Assembly: GCA_025350945.1 (NCBI GenBank) | Contig: JANXWW010000382.1 | Span: forward strand, 1 to 22,020 | From: Burkholderiales bacterium | Lineage (GTDB): Bacteria > Pseudomonadota > Gammaproteobacteria > Burkholderiales > Usitatibacteraceae | Reading direction: 5' to 3' | DNA length: 22,020 bases | Shown: in pieces, positions 13,113 to 21,594 of the stretch | Numbering within the stretch: position 1 is the stretch's first letter | Layout: each line of letters opens with the position of its first letter | The notes under the pieces: generated by a model | What the model saw: the letters and a program-made list of their open reading frames with translations, nothing else | What the model was told of the DNA's origin: nothing | The model's database searches: none | Made by a program: the position numbers and the translations under genes

Positions 13113-14045
13113 ATGATGGGCGCTACATTAATGCCGCTCGCCGATATTCAGCGAGTGGTAAAAGTACTTGCGCTGGGTTTGCTGTTGGCGATATTTTCTT
13201 GCGTCACTTGGGCAGCCCCCGGGGATTATCTGAGCGTGCCCGCGCTTAAGAAGCGTGTCACGGATTTGACGGCAACGTTATCGCCCGCTGATGAAGCGCG
13301 AATTGAGGCGCGGCTCAAGGAGTTTGAAACCAAAAAAGGCGCGCAGATTGCGGTGCTGATTGTGGATAGCACCCAGCCTGAAACGGCATTCGATTACGCG
13401 ACCCGCGTTTTTTCGGAGTGGAAGTTGGGTCGCAAAGGTGTCGATGACGGCGTGCTTTTTTTGGTGGCCAAGTCGGATCGCAAAATGCAGACATTGACCG
13501 GGCCTGGCATCTCCGGCTTGCTCACGGACGCGATGTCAAAACGCATCATTGCTGAAGTTGTCGCGCCCAAATTTCGCTCAGGTGATTTTGCTGGCGGCAT
13601 TGAGGACGGTGTGGCAAAAATGATCGGCGTAATTGATGGCGAGATCTTGCCGCCGCCACCGGAAAAACGCGTTGCCACCCAATCCAGCGGCGGCTACGAA
13701 AACTTTTTTGTGCTCGCGATTTTTGCGGCGATGTTTGTCGGGCCGATGTTGCGCTCAATTCTGGGCCGCTTTATGGGAGCCACAGCTACGGGTGGAATAA
13801 CGGGAGCTGCGGCGTGGTTTATCGCGGGCGGATTGGCGTTGCCGATTGTTGCCGGCGTGATTGTATTTTTAGCGGTGTTGTTAATGGGCTCCATGGGATC
13901 AATGCTCGGACGCGGCGGTAGTGGAGGTCGCGGTGGCTGGATCAGCGGCGGCGGATTTGGCGGCGGTGGATCATCGGGTGGCGGTGGTGGTTTTAGTGGC
14001 GGCGGTGGCGGCTTTGATGGCGGCGGCGCGTCGGGAGATTGGTGA
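13113..14045 (+). CDS. TPM-domain (YgcG-like) membrane protein with Gly-rich tail
   Basis: About 310 residues. A signal peptide with core VLALGLLLAIFSCVTWA is followed by the TPM_phosphatase domain (about 45-180), with GAQIAVLIVDST, RVFSEWKLGRKGVDDGVLFLVA and FAGGIEDGV. Hydrophobic segments come next (NFFVLAIFAAMFVG and LALPIVAGVIVFLAVLLMG). A Gly/Ser-rich tail of about 50 residues ends in GGGASGDW, typical of YgcG proteins. The TPM domain would face the periplasm. The frame is open from 13035 inside lemA, but ATG 13113 or 13116 gives a proper signal peptide. The start is uncertain because no strong ribosome-binding site is present. The stop overlaps the next gene in TGATG. Confidence 0.9.
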   Translation: MMGATLMPLADIQRVVKVLALGLLLAIFSCVTWAAPGDYLSVPALKKRVTDLTATLSPADEARIEARLKEFETKKGAQIAVLIVDSTQPETAFDYATRVFSEWKLGRKGVDDGVLFLVAKSDRKMQTLTGPGISGLLTDAMSKRIIAEVVAPKFRSGDFAGGIEDGVAKMIGVIDGEILPPPPEKRVATQSSGGYENFFVLAIFAAMFVGPMLRSILGRFMGATATGGITGAAAWFIAGGLALPIVAGVIVFLAVLLMGSMGSMLGRGGSGGRGGWISGGGFGGGGSSGGGGGFSGGGGGFDGGGASGDW

Positions 14046-14545
14046 TGAACTGGCATACACGTTTTTTCCGCCACGTATGGATGTCGCCATTTATTTTGCG
14101 CAGCCGGTTTCCGCAGGTCACCTTGGATGCGATTGAGGTATCGGTAAACGCAAGCGAAAAATTGCATCGCGGCCAACTGCGTTTTGCGATTGAAGCAGAA
14201 TTATCGACGGCTCAGTTGTGGCATGGCATCACATCGCGTCAGCGTGCGCTGGATGTGTTTTCACTGCTCGGCGTTTGGGATACTGAAGAAAATAATGGTG
14301 TACTTATTTATGTGTTGCTTGCGGATCGCAAAGTCGAAATCGTTGCGGATCGTGGCATTCACCGGCATGTCGGTGATGAGCGATGGAAGGCGATTTGTCG
14401 CGAGATTGAATTGCATTATCGTAAAAAAGATTTTGCGTCAGGCAGCATTGCAGGTATTGCTAAAATCAGCGCCGAACTTGAGCATTATTTCCCAGCCAAT
14501 GGCACGCAAAAAAACGAGCAATCGGATCGCCCTGTAGTGTTGTAA
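14045..14545 (+). CDS. Second TPM-domain protein, apparently cytoplasmic
   Basis: 166 residues with a single TPM domain (about 20-150). Recognisable pieces are RGQLRFAIEAELS, RALDVFSLLGVWDTEENNGVLIYVLLADRKVEIVADRGIH (a family core with W-TEENNGVLIYV), and KKDFASGSIAGI. There is no signal peptide or membrane segment, unlike the gene before it. The start ATG shares bases with the previous stop (TGATG, 14043-14047), which implies coupling; a TTG at 14039 is less likely. A lemA gene followed by one secreted and one short TPM protein is a recurring betaproteobacterial arrangement. Function beyond envelope or membrane maintenance is unknown. Confidence 0.87.
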   Translation: MNWHTRFFRHVWMSPFILRSRFPQVTLDAIEVSVNASEKLHRGQLRFAIEAELSTAQLWHGITSRQRALDVFSLLGVWDTEENNGVLIYVLLADRKVEIVADRGIHRHVGDERWKAICREIELHYRKKDFASGSIAGIAKISAELEHYFPANGTQKNEQSDRPVVL

Positions 14546-14562
14546 TTCAGGGTAAGGCCTGG

Positions 14563-14601
14563 TTCAAACACTAGTATTGGCTGGGTGTTTGAAGCATTTT
14601 T
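14563..14601 (+). terminator. Candidate rho-independent terminator after the lemA-TPM cluster
   Basis: TTCAAACAC (14563-14571) pairs perfectly with GTGTTTGAA (14585-14593) around a 13-base loop, and GCATTTTT follows directly. The stem is A/T-rich and so only moderately stable. It lies 18 bases past the last stop codon and upstream of the uvrC start. Confidence 0.55.
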
Positions 14602-14631
14602 GCTTGTAACGCCGCGCCCAGATTAGTGTTT

Positions 14632-14637
14632 TATAAT
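14632..14637 (+). promoter_or_regulatory. Perfect -10 box just upstream of uvrC
   Basis: TATAAT ends 9 bases before the uvrC ATG at 14647. If used, transcription would start about 3 bases before the start codon, giving a nearly leaderless mRNA. No good -35 box lies at 16-18 bp spacing, and there is no Shine-Dalgarno sequence. Confidence 0.4.
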
Positions 14638-14646
14638 TCATTTTCC

Positions 14647-16479
14647 ATGTTTGACCCAAAACCCATCCTCGCGCAGTTACCGAACTTACCGGGCGTTTAC
14701 CGTATGAAAAGCGGGGCGGGGGATGTGATTTATGTGGGTAAAGCGCGTGACTTAAAAAAGCGCGTGTCATCGTATTTCACCAAGCAGCACGAAAGCCCGC
14801 GCACCACCCACATGGTGTCGCAAATTGAGGATATTGAGACCACGATTACGCGCAGCGAATCCGAAGCGCTGCTGCTCGAAAATAATCTCATCAAATCGCT
14901 TGCGCCGCGTTACAACGTTTTATTTCGCGATGACAAAAGCTATCCCTATATTATGGTGACGGGCCACACGTTTCCGCAGATTCGTTTCTATCGCGGCACG
15001 CACACCAAAGGCAATCGTTTTTTCGGCCCGTTTCCGTCGGCATGGGCGGTGCGCGACACGATCAATCATTTGCAAAAAGTGTTCAAGCTGCGCACCTGCG
15101 ATGACACCGTTTATGCGCATCGCTCCCGCCCATGTCTGCTGCATCAGATTGGCCGCTGTACGGCACCGTGTGTGGGCAAGATCACGGCCGAAGAATATGC
15201 GCGCGATATTGAAAATGCAGGGCTGTTTTTGCAAGGCAAAGAGAACGAAGTCGTCGAGCAACTGAATCGCAAAATGGAAGCCGCTGCCGAAGAGCTTAAT
15301 TTTGAAGCCGCCGCAATTTATCGCGATCAGGTGCGAACGCTGCAGCGCATTCTCACCAAACAGTTTGTCGAGTCCGCGAGTGAGCGTGATGTCGATGTGA
15401 TTGCCGCATTAGAAATTTCGGGCACGTGGTGCGTGAATCTGGTGATGATCCGTGGCGGTCGACATTTGGGGGACAAAAGTTTGTTTCCCGCCAATACGCA
15501 GCACGCCGATCTTGAAGCGATTATTGGTGCGTTTATCGACCAGCATTACAGCGATCAAGCGCCGCCGCCGCGCGTGATTACCGATGGTGATTTTGATACC
15601 GAAGAGTGGGATGCGTTCCTCACCGCTGCGGCGCAACGACAGGTAAAAGTTGTTACGCGCCCGCAGGGTGAATCCAAACTATGGATGTCGATGGCAATGA
15701 AAAACGCGCAATTCGCGTTGGATCGTCAGCTACTGGATCGCGCCACGCAGGACAAGAAATTATGGATGATGCGCGAAGCGTTGGGGCTTGAGACGATCAG
15801 CCGTGTGGAATGTTTTGACATTAGCCACACCATGGGTGAGGCCACCGTGGCGAGCTGCGTGGTGTTTGATCAGGGCAAAATGCAATCATCCGAATATCGG
15901 CGCTACAACATAACCGGCATCACGCCCGGTGACGACTACGCGGCGATGCGTGATGCGTTGACGCGGCGTTATTCGAAGCTCCTTGATAGTCCCGAAGAAG
16001 TGGTAAAGGATGAGGCTGCGAAGGTGAATATCCCACGCCCTGATCTCGTGCTCATCGATGGCGGCAAAGGCCAGCTGAGTGTGGCCGAAGAAGTGATGAA
16101 TGAGTTGGGGCTGACCGATATTCAATTGGTCGGCGTGGCGAAAGGAGAGGATCGCAAACCCGGTTTGGAGACGCTTATTTTTGGCACCACCCGACGCGAA
16201 CTTAATTTGCCGACGGACAATCCGGGTTTTCATTTGATTCAGCAAATTCGCGATGAAGCACATCGATTCGCGATTACCGGACATCGCGCGCGGCGCGCAA
16301 AAAAACGCAACACCTCGCGGCTTGAAGATATTGCAGGGATCGGGCCGAAGCGCCGCAAAGCATTGCTGGCGCAGTTTGGCGGACTGCAAGGTGTACAGTC
16401 AGCGAGCGCGGATGATCTGGCGAAAGTCGAAGGGATAAGTCGCGATTTAGCCGAGACCATCTATAACCAATTACACTAA
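14647..16479 (+). CDS. uvrC: Excinuclease ABC subunit C
   Basis: Nuclease of nucleotide-excision repair that cuts the damaged strand on both sides of a lesion held by UvrB. With ATG 14647 the protein has 610 residues, the same as E. coli UvrC. Domains in order are a GIY-YIG nuclease (LPGVYRM and IYVGKARDLKKRV, residues 14-40), a UVR domain that binds UvrB (around AAAEELNFEAAAIYRDQVRT), an RNase H-like nuclease (VECFDISHTMGEATVASCVVF and VLIDGGKGQLSVAEEV), and tandem helix-hairpin-helix motifs (LEDIAGIGPKRRKALLAQFGG and KVEGISRDLAETI). The start is chosen at MFDPKPILAQLPNLPGVY; an upstream GTG at 14626 would add seven atypical residues. pgsA follows after 41 bp, as in E. coli. Confidence 0.97.
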   Translation: MFDPKPILAQLPNLPGVYRMKSGAGDVIYVGKARDLKKRVSSYFTKQHESPRTTHMVSQIEDIETTITRSESEALLLENNLIKSLAPRYNVLFRDDKSYPYIMVTGHTFPQIRFYRGTHTKGNRFFGPFPSAWAVRDTINHLQKVFKLRTCDDTVYAHRSRPCLLHQIGRCTAPCVGKITAEEYARDIENAGLFLQGKENEVVEQLNRKMEAAAEELNFEAAAIYRDQVRTLQRILTKQFVESASERDVDVIAALEISGTWCVNLVMIRGGRHLGDKSLFPANTQHADLEAIIGAFIDQHYSDQAPPPRVITDGDFDTEEWDAFLTAAAQRQVKVVTRPQGESKLWMSMAMKNAQFALDRQLLDRATQDKKLWMMREALGLETISRVECFDISHTMGEATVASCVVFDQGKMQSSEYRRYNITGITPGDDYAAMRDALTRRYSKLLDSPEEVVKDEAAKVNIPRPDLVLIDGGKGQLSVAEEVMNELGLTDIQLVGVAKGEDRKPGLETLIFGTTRRELNLPTDNPGFHLIQQIRDEAHRFAITGHRARRAKKRNTSRLEDIAGIGPKRRKALLAQFGGLQGVQSASADDLAKVEGISRDLAETIYNQLH

Positions 16480-16497
16480 TGGCACTCCTGTTGCCAT
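16479..16497 (+). other. Hairpin between uvrC and pgsA
   Basis: ATGGCA (16479-16484) and TGCCAT (16492-16497) form a 6-bp stem around a 7-base loop, starting in the uvrC stop codon. No T-run follows, so it is not a full terminator. It may modulate read-through or mRNA processing between the two genes. Confidence 0.3.
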
Positions 16498-16520
16498 ACT
16501 AATTAAAAGCCCAACCTGCC

Positions 16521-17105
16521 TTGAAGTTAAAGCTCAATATTCCGATGTTCCTCACGTGGCTTCGCATAGCCGCCATCCCGCTCTTCATCGCGGTTTTATA
16601 TATCGATGAATCGTGGCTCACATCGCGTCAGGCAAACACCATTGCGACCGTGATTTTTATTTTTGCGGCTATTACCGATTGGCTGGATGGTTATCTCGCG
16701 CGAAAGCTAGATCAAAGTTCTGCGTTCGGCGCGTTTTTAGATCCGGTGGCGGATAAATTAATGGTCGCGGCCGCCTTGATTGTGCTGGTAGAAATGGGTC
16801 GCACCGATGCGATTGTGGCGCTCATTATTGTGGGTCGTGAAATCACCATTTCGGCGCTGCGTGAATGGATGGCGCAAGTCGGGCAATCAAAAAACGTGGC
16901 GGTTTCCATGCTCGGTAAAATCAAAACCGTCTCGCAACTGGTGGCGATCCCTTTCCTGTTATACGATGCACCGCTCCTCGATATTATCAACAGCCGCTTG
17001 ATCGGACGTGTCCTCATCTGGGTTGCGGCGTTGTTGACGGTTTGGTCAATGTTTTACTACCTGAAAGCAGCGTTCAAATCCGTCGGCAAATCAGACGGCG
17101 CTTGA
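16521..17105 (+). CDS. pgsA: CDP-diacylglycerol-glycerol-3-phosphate 3-phosphatidyltransferase
   Basis: Integral membrane enzyme that makes phosphatidylglycerol phosphate, the committed step to phosphatidylglycerol and cardiolipin. The CDP-alcohol phosphotransferase motif is complete: D53, D56, G57, A60, R61, G70, D74 and D78, in DWLDGYLAR and GAFLDPVADK. Length 194 residues with several hydrophobic helices. The start is TTG at 16521; the next in-frame ATG (residue 9) would remove the conserved Asn-Ile-Pro that begins the first helix. No strong ribosome-binding site is seen, so the start is likely but not certain. Its last 15 bases overlap the 3' end of the convergent PAS/GGDEF/EAL gene. Confidence 0.95.
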   Translation: MKLKLNIPMFLTWLRIAAIPLFIAVLYIDESWLTSRQANTIATVIFIFAAITDWLDGYLARKLDQSSAFGAFLDPVADKLMVAAALIVLVEMGRTDAIVALIIVGREITISALREWMAQVGQSKNVAVSMLGKIKTVSQLVAIPFLLYDAPLLDIINSRLIGRVLIWVAALLTVWSMFYYLKAAFKSVGKSDGA

Positions 17106-20100
17106 TTGATGCTTTCTAATCAGCGCCTCAAAATCTGCCGCGGGCAGGGCGCGGCTGAATAAATAACCTTGATAGGCGGTGCAGCCCTGCTGTGCAAGTA
17201 GCTGGCGCTGCGCTTCGGTTTCCACGCCTTCGGCCACGACATTGATTTCGAGTGCATGCGCGAGCGCGATGACTGCATAGACAATGGCAGCGTCATCGCG
17301 ATCTGTCAGCACATCCGCGACAAATGATCGATCAATCTTCAAGGTGTCAATCGGGAAACGTTTTAGATGCGACAGGCTGGAGTAGCCTGTCCCAAAATCA
17401 TCAATGGCGACACTGACACCGGCGGCACGCAATGCGCTTACTGTCCGCCCCACGCCTTCCGGATCGCGCAGCATTCCTGTCTCGGTAATTTCAATTTCGA
17501 TCATGCCCGGATCGCAGCCTTCAAGCTTGATGCGCTCGATGATTCTGTTTGCCAGATTAGTGGCGCGGAACTGGCCTGCCGCGATATTCACCGCCACATG
17601 CAAATGAGCAAGTCCCATCTCCCGCCATTTGCGAAGTTGTGCAAATGCGGTGTCGAACACCCAATTGCCAATATCGTGAACCAGCCCCGTCTCTTCGGCA
17701 AGGTGAATAAATTCGTCAGGCATGACCAGCCCGCGGGTGGGATGATGCCACCGCAGCAGCGCTTCGGCACCAATAATCCGGTTGTTCACCATATCAATTT
17801 TCGGCTGGTAATACAGTTCAAATTCGTTGTGTTGAATGGCGGTGCGCATGGCGTTTTCGAGAATGCGCATATTCGAACCATGCTCGGCAAGCTCACGTGA
17901 AAACACCTGGAAGGTATTTTTGCCGCGTTCTTTGGCGCGGTACATGGCCATGTCAGCGTTGCGCAAAAGCGTCTCGCCGTCATCAGCATCATCCGGAAAC
18001 AGGCTGATGCCGACCGAGCCGGAAATGAATATCTCGTGGCCTTCTATCATGGATGGCGCACGAAGCTCGTCGATTAACTTGATGGCGACCAATTGCGCGG
18101 ATTCAATCTCGGTAATTTGCTCGAGTACCACCATGAATTCATCGCCTGATAATCGCACCAATAAGTCGGTCTCGCGCAGCACGCGCCCGAGCCTGACGGC
18201 CATCATGCGCAATAACTCATCGCCCACACGATGGCCTAGAGAATCATTTACATCCTTGAACCGGTCGAGGTCGATAAACAGCGCAGCAACGCGGCTGCTG
18301 TTACGGCGTGCACGCATGATGGCCTGACGCAGGCGCTCCTGCAACATCGCGCGGTTTGGCAGCCCGGTCAAACTGTCGTGGGTTGCCTGATGAACCAGTC
18401 GCTCCTCGGCATTTACGCGTGCAGTGACATCCTGCGCCAGCGAGAGTACTGAAACCAGTTGTCCGGATTCGTCACACAAATTGGAGTTGTACCATTCGCA
18501 CCAGATGACTCGACCATCTTTGCGATAGTTGCGATTCAGGCTGGTGGTATGTGGCTCATTGCCTGATCTTCCCTGGGACACTATCGATGCCACCCGCGCT
18601 TGATCTTCATCGACAACAAATTCCCACTCGCTCAAACGCTTGCCGAGAACTTCTTCTTCACTCCAGCCGAAGATGCGCTCTGCTTGAGGCGACCAGCGCC
18701 GCACACGAAAATCAGCATCCCACTCGATCACCGCAAGAGGCGTGTTTTCAAAATGCGATGACAACATCCAGTTGGCCCGCCTGAGCTCAATTTCGGTGCG
18801 TTTTAGCTCATCAATATCGGTGGACGCAGAATAGAATCCTACGACCGTGCCCTCGGCATCGCGGCGCGGTGTGTAGCGAACGCTCATCCAGCGTTGCTGA
18901 TCATTATTTGCCGTGATCAAACGTTCAATGTTGATTGTTTCGCCGGCAAACACGTGATCCCACACAGCCTCGATTTCTGACAGACGATGTTTGTTGTAAA
19001 GCTGATCCATCGGCTTGTTAATCATTTCAGTGTGCGATTTGCCAACCAGGTTTTCCATCGTTTTATTGACGAACTGGTATTTCAAATCACGATCAATATA
19101 GGCCATCGGATAGGGCAGGCTGTCCATCGCCGCGCGCAGCTCGCCTTCGCTGGTGCGCAAAGCAACTTCCGCGGTTTTGATGTCGTGAATATCAATACCA
19201 ACGGCATAAAGACCTTGTACTACGCCAGCTGCGTCGAAATCAGGTACCACGCGTGTGCGAAACCATCGGCCTTTGGGATGCGCCATAGTTGGCCACAATC
19301 GCTCGTACACCACCGTGTCACCTTTGAAAGCGCGATCAATGTGGGGGGCGGCGAGCAGCGCCTCGTCCGCACCCAAGATATTTTCAAGAGTTTCTCCAAT
19401 AATCTTATCTCGCGCCAGACCGCGTAAGCGCAAAAAAGTATTGTTGACGAATGTGTAGTGAAGCTCGTGGTCGAGATAGCAAATTGATTCCGGAATATTG
19501 TCAGCAAAAACGCTTATCTGACGTTGCTGATCCTCCAGCTTTTGCCGAAGTTTTACGTCGTCATTGATGTCAGTAACAACACTGAACACACCCGCCACCT
19601 TGCCATCATCGCGCAGGTCGGGTACCAAATGCCCGCGCACCCAGCGCTTCTCGCCGGTTGATCTGGTGTTCAGTCTTTCATAGTTTTGACTTTCGCCAGC
19701 GAACGCCTTGGCGAGCCACGGCTCGACGCTGGCAGCAACTTCAGTGCCGACGACATCTTCAATTTTTTTACCGATTACCGCTTTTTCATCAAGTCCGAGC
19801 CAGTCAAATCCCACCTTGTTATAAAACTGCACACGGCGATCAGTGTCGACGTAGCAGATCGGCATTGCGATATTGTCCGTAATGAGTCTTAACTGGCGCT
19901 CACGTTTAAGCAACTCCCGCCTGAGCTGATAGTCGTTTTCCACATCCGCCAACACCGCATAAATGCCATCAATCTCACCGGTTTGGCTCCTGCTGGGGAA
20001 CATGCTAAGTCGGATATGGCCGGGCTGGTAACCAGGAAAATTGCCGGTACCTTCAAAGACCACAATTTCGCCCGCCAGCGCACGGTCAGCATAGGGTTTC

Positions 20101-21203
20101 ACTTTAGCGAGGTCATCATCGCCGATCACATCACGCCAATGCTTGCCGATAATGTTTTCGGCAGACGTATCCAGCCATTCAGCGGTCACACGATTGACGT
20201 ATTGGTAGCGCAGGTTGAGGTCACTTTTCGAGACCGGCATACCAATGTTGTCGGCGATTTCGCGAAGTTTTAATTCTTTTTCAATCAGCGACTGGCGGAG
20301 GCGAAATTCGTCCTCAATATCGCGAAACATGAGAATACATCCCGAGATCGAACCATCAATATGGCGGTCTGGATAATACGAGAGCTCGATCCGTCGCTGC
20401 GTCCCAGCTTTTGCCAGCGATAGCGTTTCGACTTTGAATGATTCCCCCGCTATGGCACGCGCAGCTAGAGACGAATGAAAATCAACCACTTCAGACGGAA
20501 ACGCATCGACAAAGAGCTTGCCAAGTATTGCGGTGGCGGGTTTATCAATCCAGTCGATAAATGGTTGATTGGCGAAGCGAACAATCAAGTCTGCGTCGAC
20601 TTGCAGGATCGGCAGCCCGGCACTATTGGTGAGCACGCGCATGAGGCGTTCGCGCTCCAGTGTTTCCGACTCCAGCGCCTTGACGCGCTCGGCATTGGTA
20701 ATAACCGCCAGAAAACCATAAATGGAGCCGTCTTGATGGCGCTGGGGAAAATAATTGACCAGCACCCAGCGCTGGCGGGCATTTGCACCGTGTGACAAGC
20801 GATGAAAATGCACACTCTCGCCTTTGCGCAAGGCCTGATCGAAATACGGTGCTATAACGGCAAATTCCTGTGGGTCCAGCACCTCGCAAACCGGGTGACC
20901 AATAATGGCTTCTGGCGGCTTCGACAAAAATGCACAGTAGGCACGATTTGCGAATAAATAGCGTTCATCCGCGCTAACAAAACAGGAAGGAAAGCCGTTT
21001 GCTTCAATGCCCGGAATGAGACTGTTCAGTACAGCGAGGTCTTGCTCGGTTGGTGCGCTCAACTTGTGCGACCCAGCAATCGGCGGCGCGTCAGCGCGGG
21101 GTCGGTCAGGGATGCCCAAAACTTTGGCTGAAGAGTCGATGTGATTGCCTTTTTGCAAACGCAATTGAAACGTGCGGTTGAAACACTTTGCGCGCTTGAT
21201 CAC
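17091..21203 (-). CDS. Seven-PAS diguanylate cyclase/phosphodiesterase (PAS7-GGDEF-EAL)
   Basis: A 1370-residue sensor enzyme of cyclic di-GMP metabolism. Seven PAS domains occupy about residues 62-930. Equivalent first-strand positions fall near 65, 191, 316, 441, 566, 692 and 817, a register of 125-126 residues. The GGDEF domain (about 935-1100) has SGDEF at 1019-1023, a permitted variant, and RETD at 1010-1013, five residues before it, which fits the inhibitory I-site. The EAL domain (about 1120-1365) has E1147 in AEALLRW and DDFGTGYSSL plus KIDRSF, so both catalytic domains look potentially active. There are no membrane segments, so it is cytoplasmic. The start is a GTG with no ribosome-binding site and lies within a hairpin; a TTG start inside the first 60 residues is possible. 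No partner genes are adjacent. Confidence 0.93.
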   Translation of the reverse strand: MIKRAKCFNRTFQLRLQKGNHIDSSAKVLGIPDRPRADAPPIAGSHKLSAPTEQDLAVLNSLIPGIEANGFPSCFVSADERYLFANRAYCAFLSKPPEAIIGHPVCEVLDPQEFAVIAPYFDQALRKGESVHFHRLSHGANARQRWVLVNYFPQRHQDGSIYGFLAVITNAERVKALESETLERERLMRVLTNSAGLPILQVDADLIVRFANQPFIDWIDKPATAILGKLFVDAFPSEVVDFHSSLAARAIAGESFKVETLSLAKAGTQRRIELSYYPDRHIDGSISGCILMFRDIEDEFRLRQSLIEKELKLREIADNIGMPVSKSDLNLRYQYVNRVTAEWLDTSAENIIGKHWRDVIGDDDLAKVKPYADRALAGEIVVFEGTGNFPGYQPGHIRLSMFPSRSQTGEIDGIYAVLADVENDYQLRRELLKRERQLRLITDNIAMPICYVDTDRRVQFYNKVGFDWLGLDEKAVIGKKIEDVVGTEVAASVEPWLAKAFAGESQNYERLNTRSTGEKRWVRGHLVPDLRDDGKVAGVFSVVTDINDDVKLRQKLEDQQRQISVFADNIPESICYLDHELHYTFVNNTFLRLRGLARDKIIGETLENILGADEALLAAPHIDRAFKGDTVVYERLWPTMAHPKGRWFRTRVVPDFDAAGVVQGLYAVGIDIHDIKTAEVALRTSEGELRAAMDSLPYPMAYIDRDLKYQFVNKTMENLVGKSHTEMINKPMDQLYNKHRLSEIEAVWDHVFAGETINIERLITANNDQQRWMSVRYTPRRDAEGTVVGFYSASTDIDELKRTEIELRRANWMLSSHFENTPLAVIEWDADFRVRRWSPQAERIFGWSEEEVLGKRLSEWEFVVDEDQARVASIVSQGRSGNEPHTTSLNRNYRKDGRVIWCEWYNSNLCDESGQLVSVLSLAQDVTARVNAEERLVHQATHDSLTGLPNRAMLQERLRQAIMRARRNSSRVAALFIDLDRFKDVNDSLGHRVGDELLRMMAVRLGRVLRETDLLVRLSGDEFMVVLEQITEIESAQLVAIKLIDELRAPSMIEGHEIFISGSVGISLFPDDADDGETLLRNADMAMYRAKERGKNTFQVFSRELAEHGSNMRILENAMRTAIQHNEFELYYQPKIDMVNNRIIGAEALLRWHHPTRGLVMPDEFIHLAEETGLVHDIGNWVFDTAFAQLRKWREMGLAHLHVAVNIAAGQFRATNLANRIIERIKLEGCDPGMIEIEITETGMLRDPEGVGRTVSALRAAGVSVAIDDFGTGYSSLSHLKRFPIDTLKIDRSFVADVLTDRDDAAIVYAVIALAHALEINVVAEGVETEAQRQLLAQQGCTAYQGYLFSRALPAADFEALIRKHQSSAV

Positions 21204-21216
21204 AAGCGCGCTTTTT
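21190..21216 (+). terminator. Terminator-like hairpin (+ strand orientation) at the start of the PAS/GGDEF/EAL gene
   Basis: GCGCGCTTG (21190-21198) and CAAGCGCGC (21203-21211) are perfect 9-bp arms around the 4-base loop ATCA, directly followed by five Ts (21212-21216). It has the form of a strong rho-independent terminator reading rightward, yet no rightward gene ends here. The GTG proposed as start of the leftward gene (21203-21201) lies in its loop and arm. Confidence 0.6.
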
Positions 21217-21594
21217 GTGGTTAATTACGCAGTCGTCGCTGCGATGAATATACAAATAGATAAATCAGTGCGTTGCATCGTTGCGTTGCAGGAATCAATA
21301 AAATTTTTATTGCTTATATTAAGTAGTGTATGCCAAAAAACAGCGCTTAAACAGTGAGGTAGCGGAACTCAATATTCAGCACTTTATTATGCTGTACTGA
21401 TGCTGCGCTGACGCTTTATATGCTTTACATTAAGCGCCATAATAATGAATGACACTTAAAAGATCGAGGCCGCATTCAACAATTCACAAACATACACAAA
21501 GTTCTAGCAAAACCATCTCCCATATTGCACCGCACCAATCCCTCCGCACAGCGCTATAATCGAAGTAAATCTAATAAAACGCTCCCGGAAAATC
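21204..21594. other. 391-bp intergenic region between the divergent PAS/GGDEF/EAL gene and leuC
   Basis: No coding frame or RNA gene was recognised. The region is A/T-rich and contains a perfect inverted repeat CAATAAAA-T-TTTTATTG (21296-21312) and three close copies of CGTTGC around 21271-21290 (CGTTGCATCGTTGCGTTGCA). A TATAAT at 21555-21560, 34 bases before the leuC ATG, is a good -10 box for leuC, though no -35 box matches at normal spacing. The leftward promoter was not identified. Confidence 0.6.

Noticed and set aside
13694..14176. Proline-rich leftward reading frame opposite the TPM gene
   Set aside because: It is the antisense image of the Gly-rich tail (GGN codons read as proline-rich). 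It has no start signal and lies over a well-supported gene.
668..21594. tRNA genes or other structured RNAs in the intergenic regions
   Set aside because: No cloverleaf, anticodon arm or recognised riboswitch was seen in any gap by eye. A covariance-model scan was not possible.
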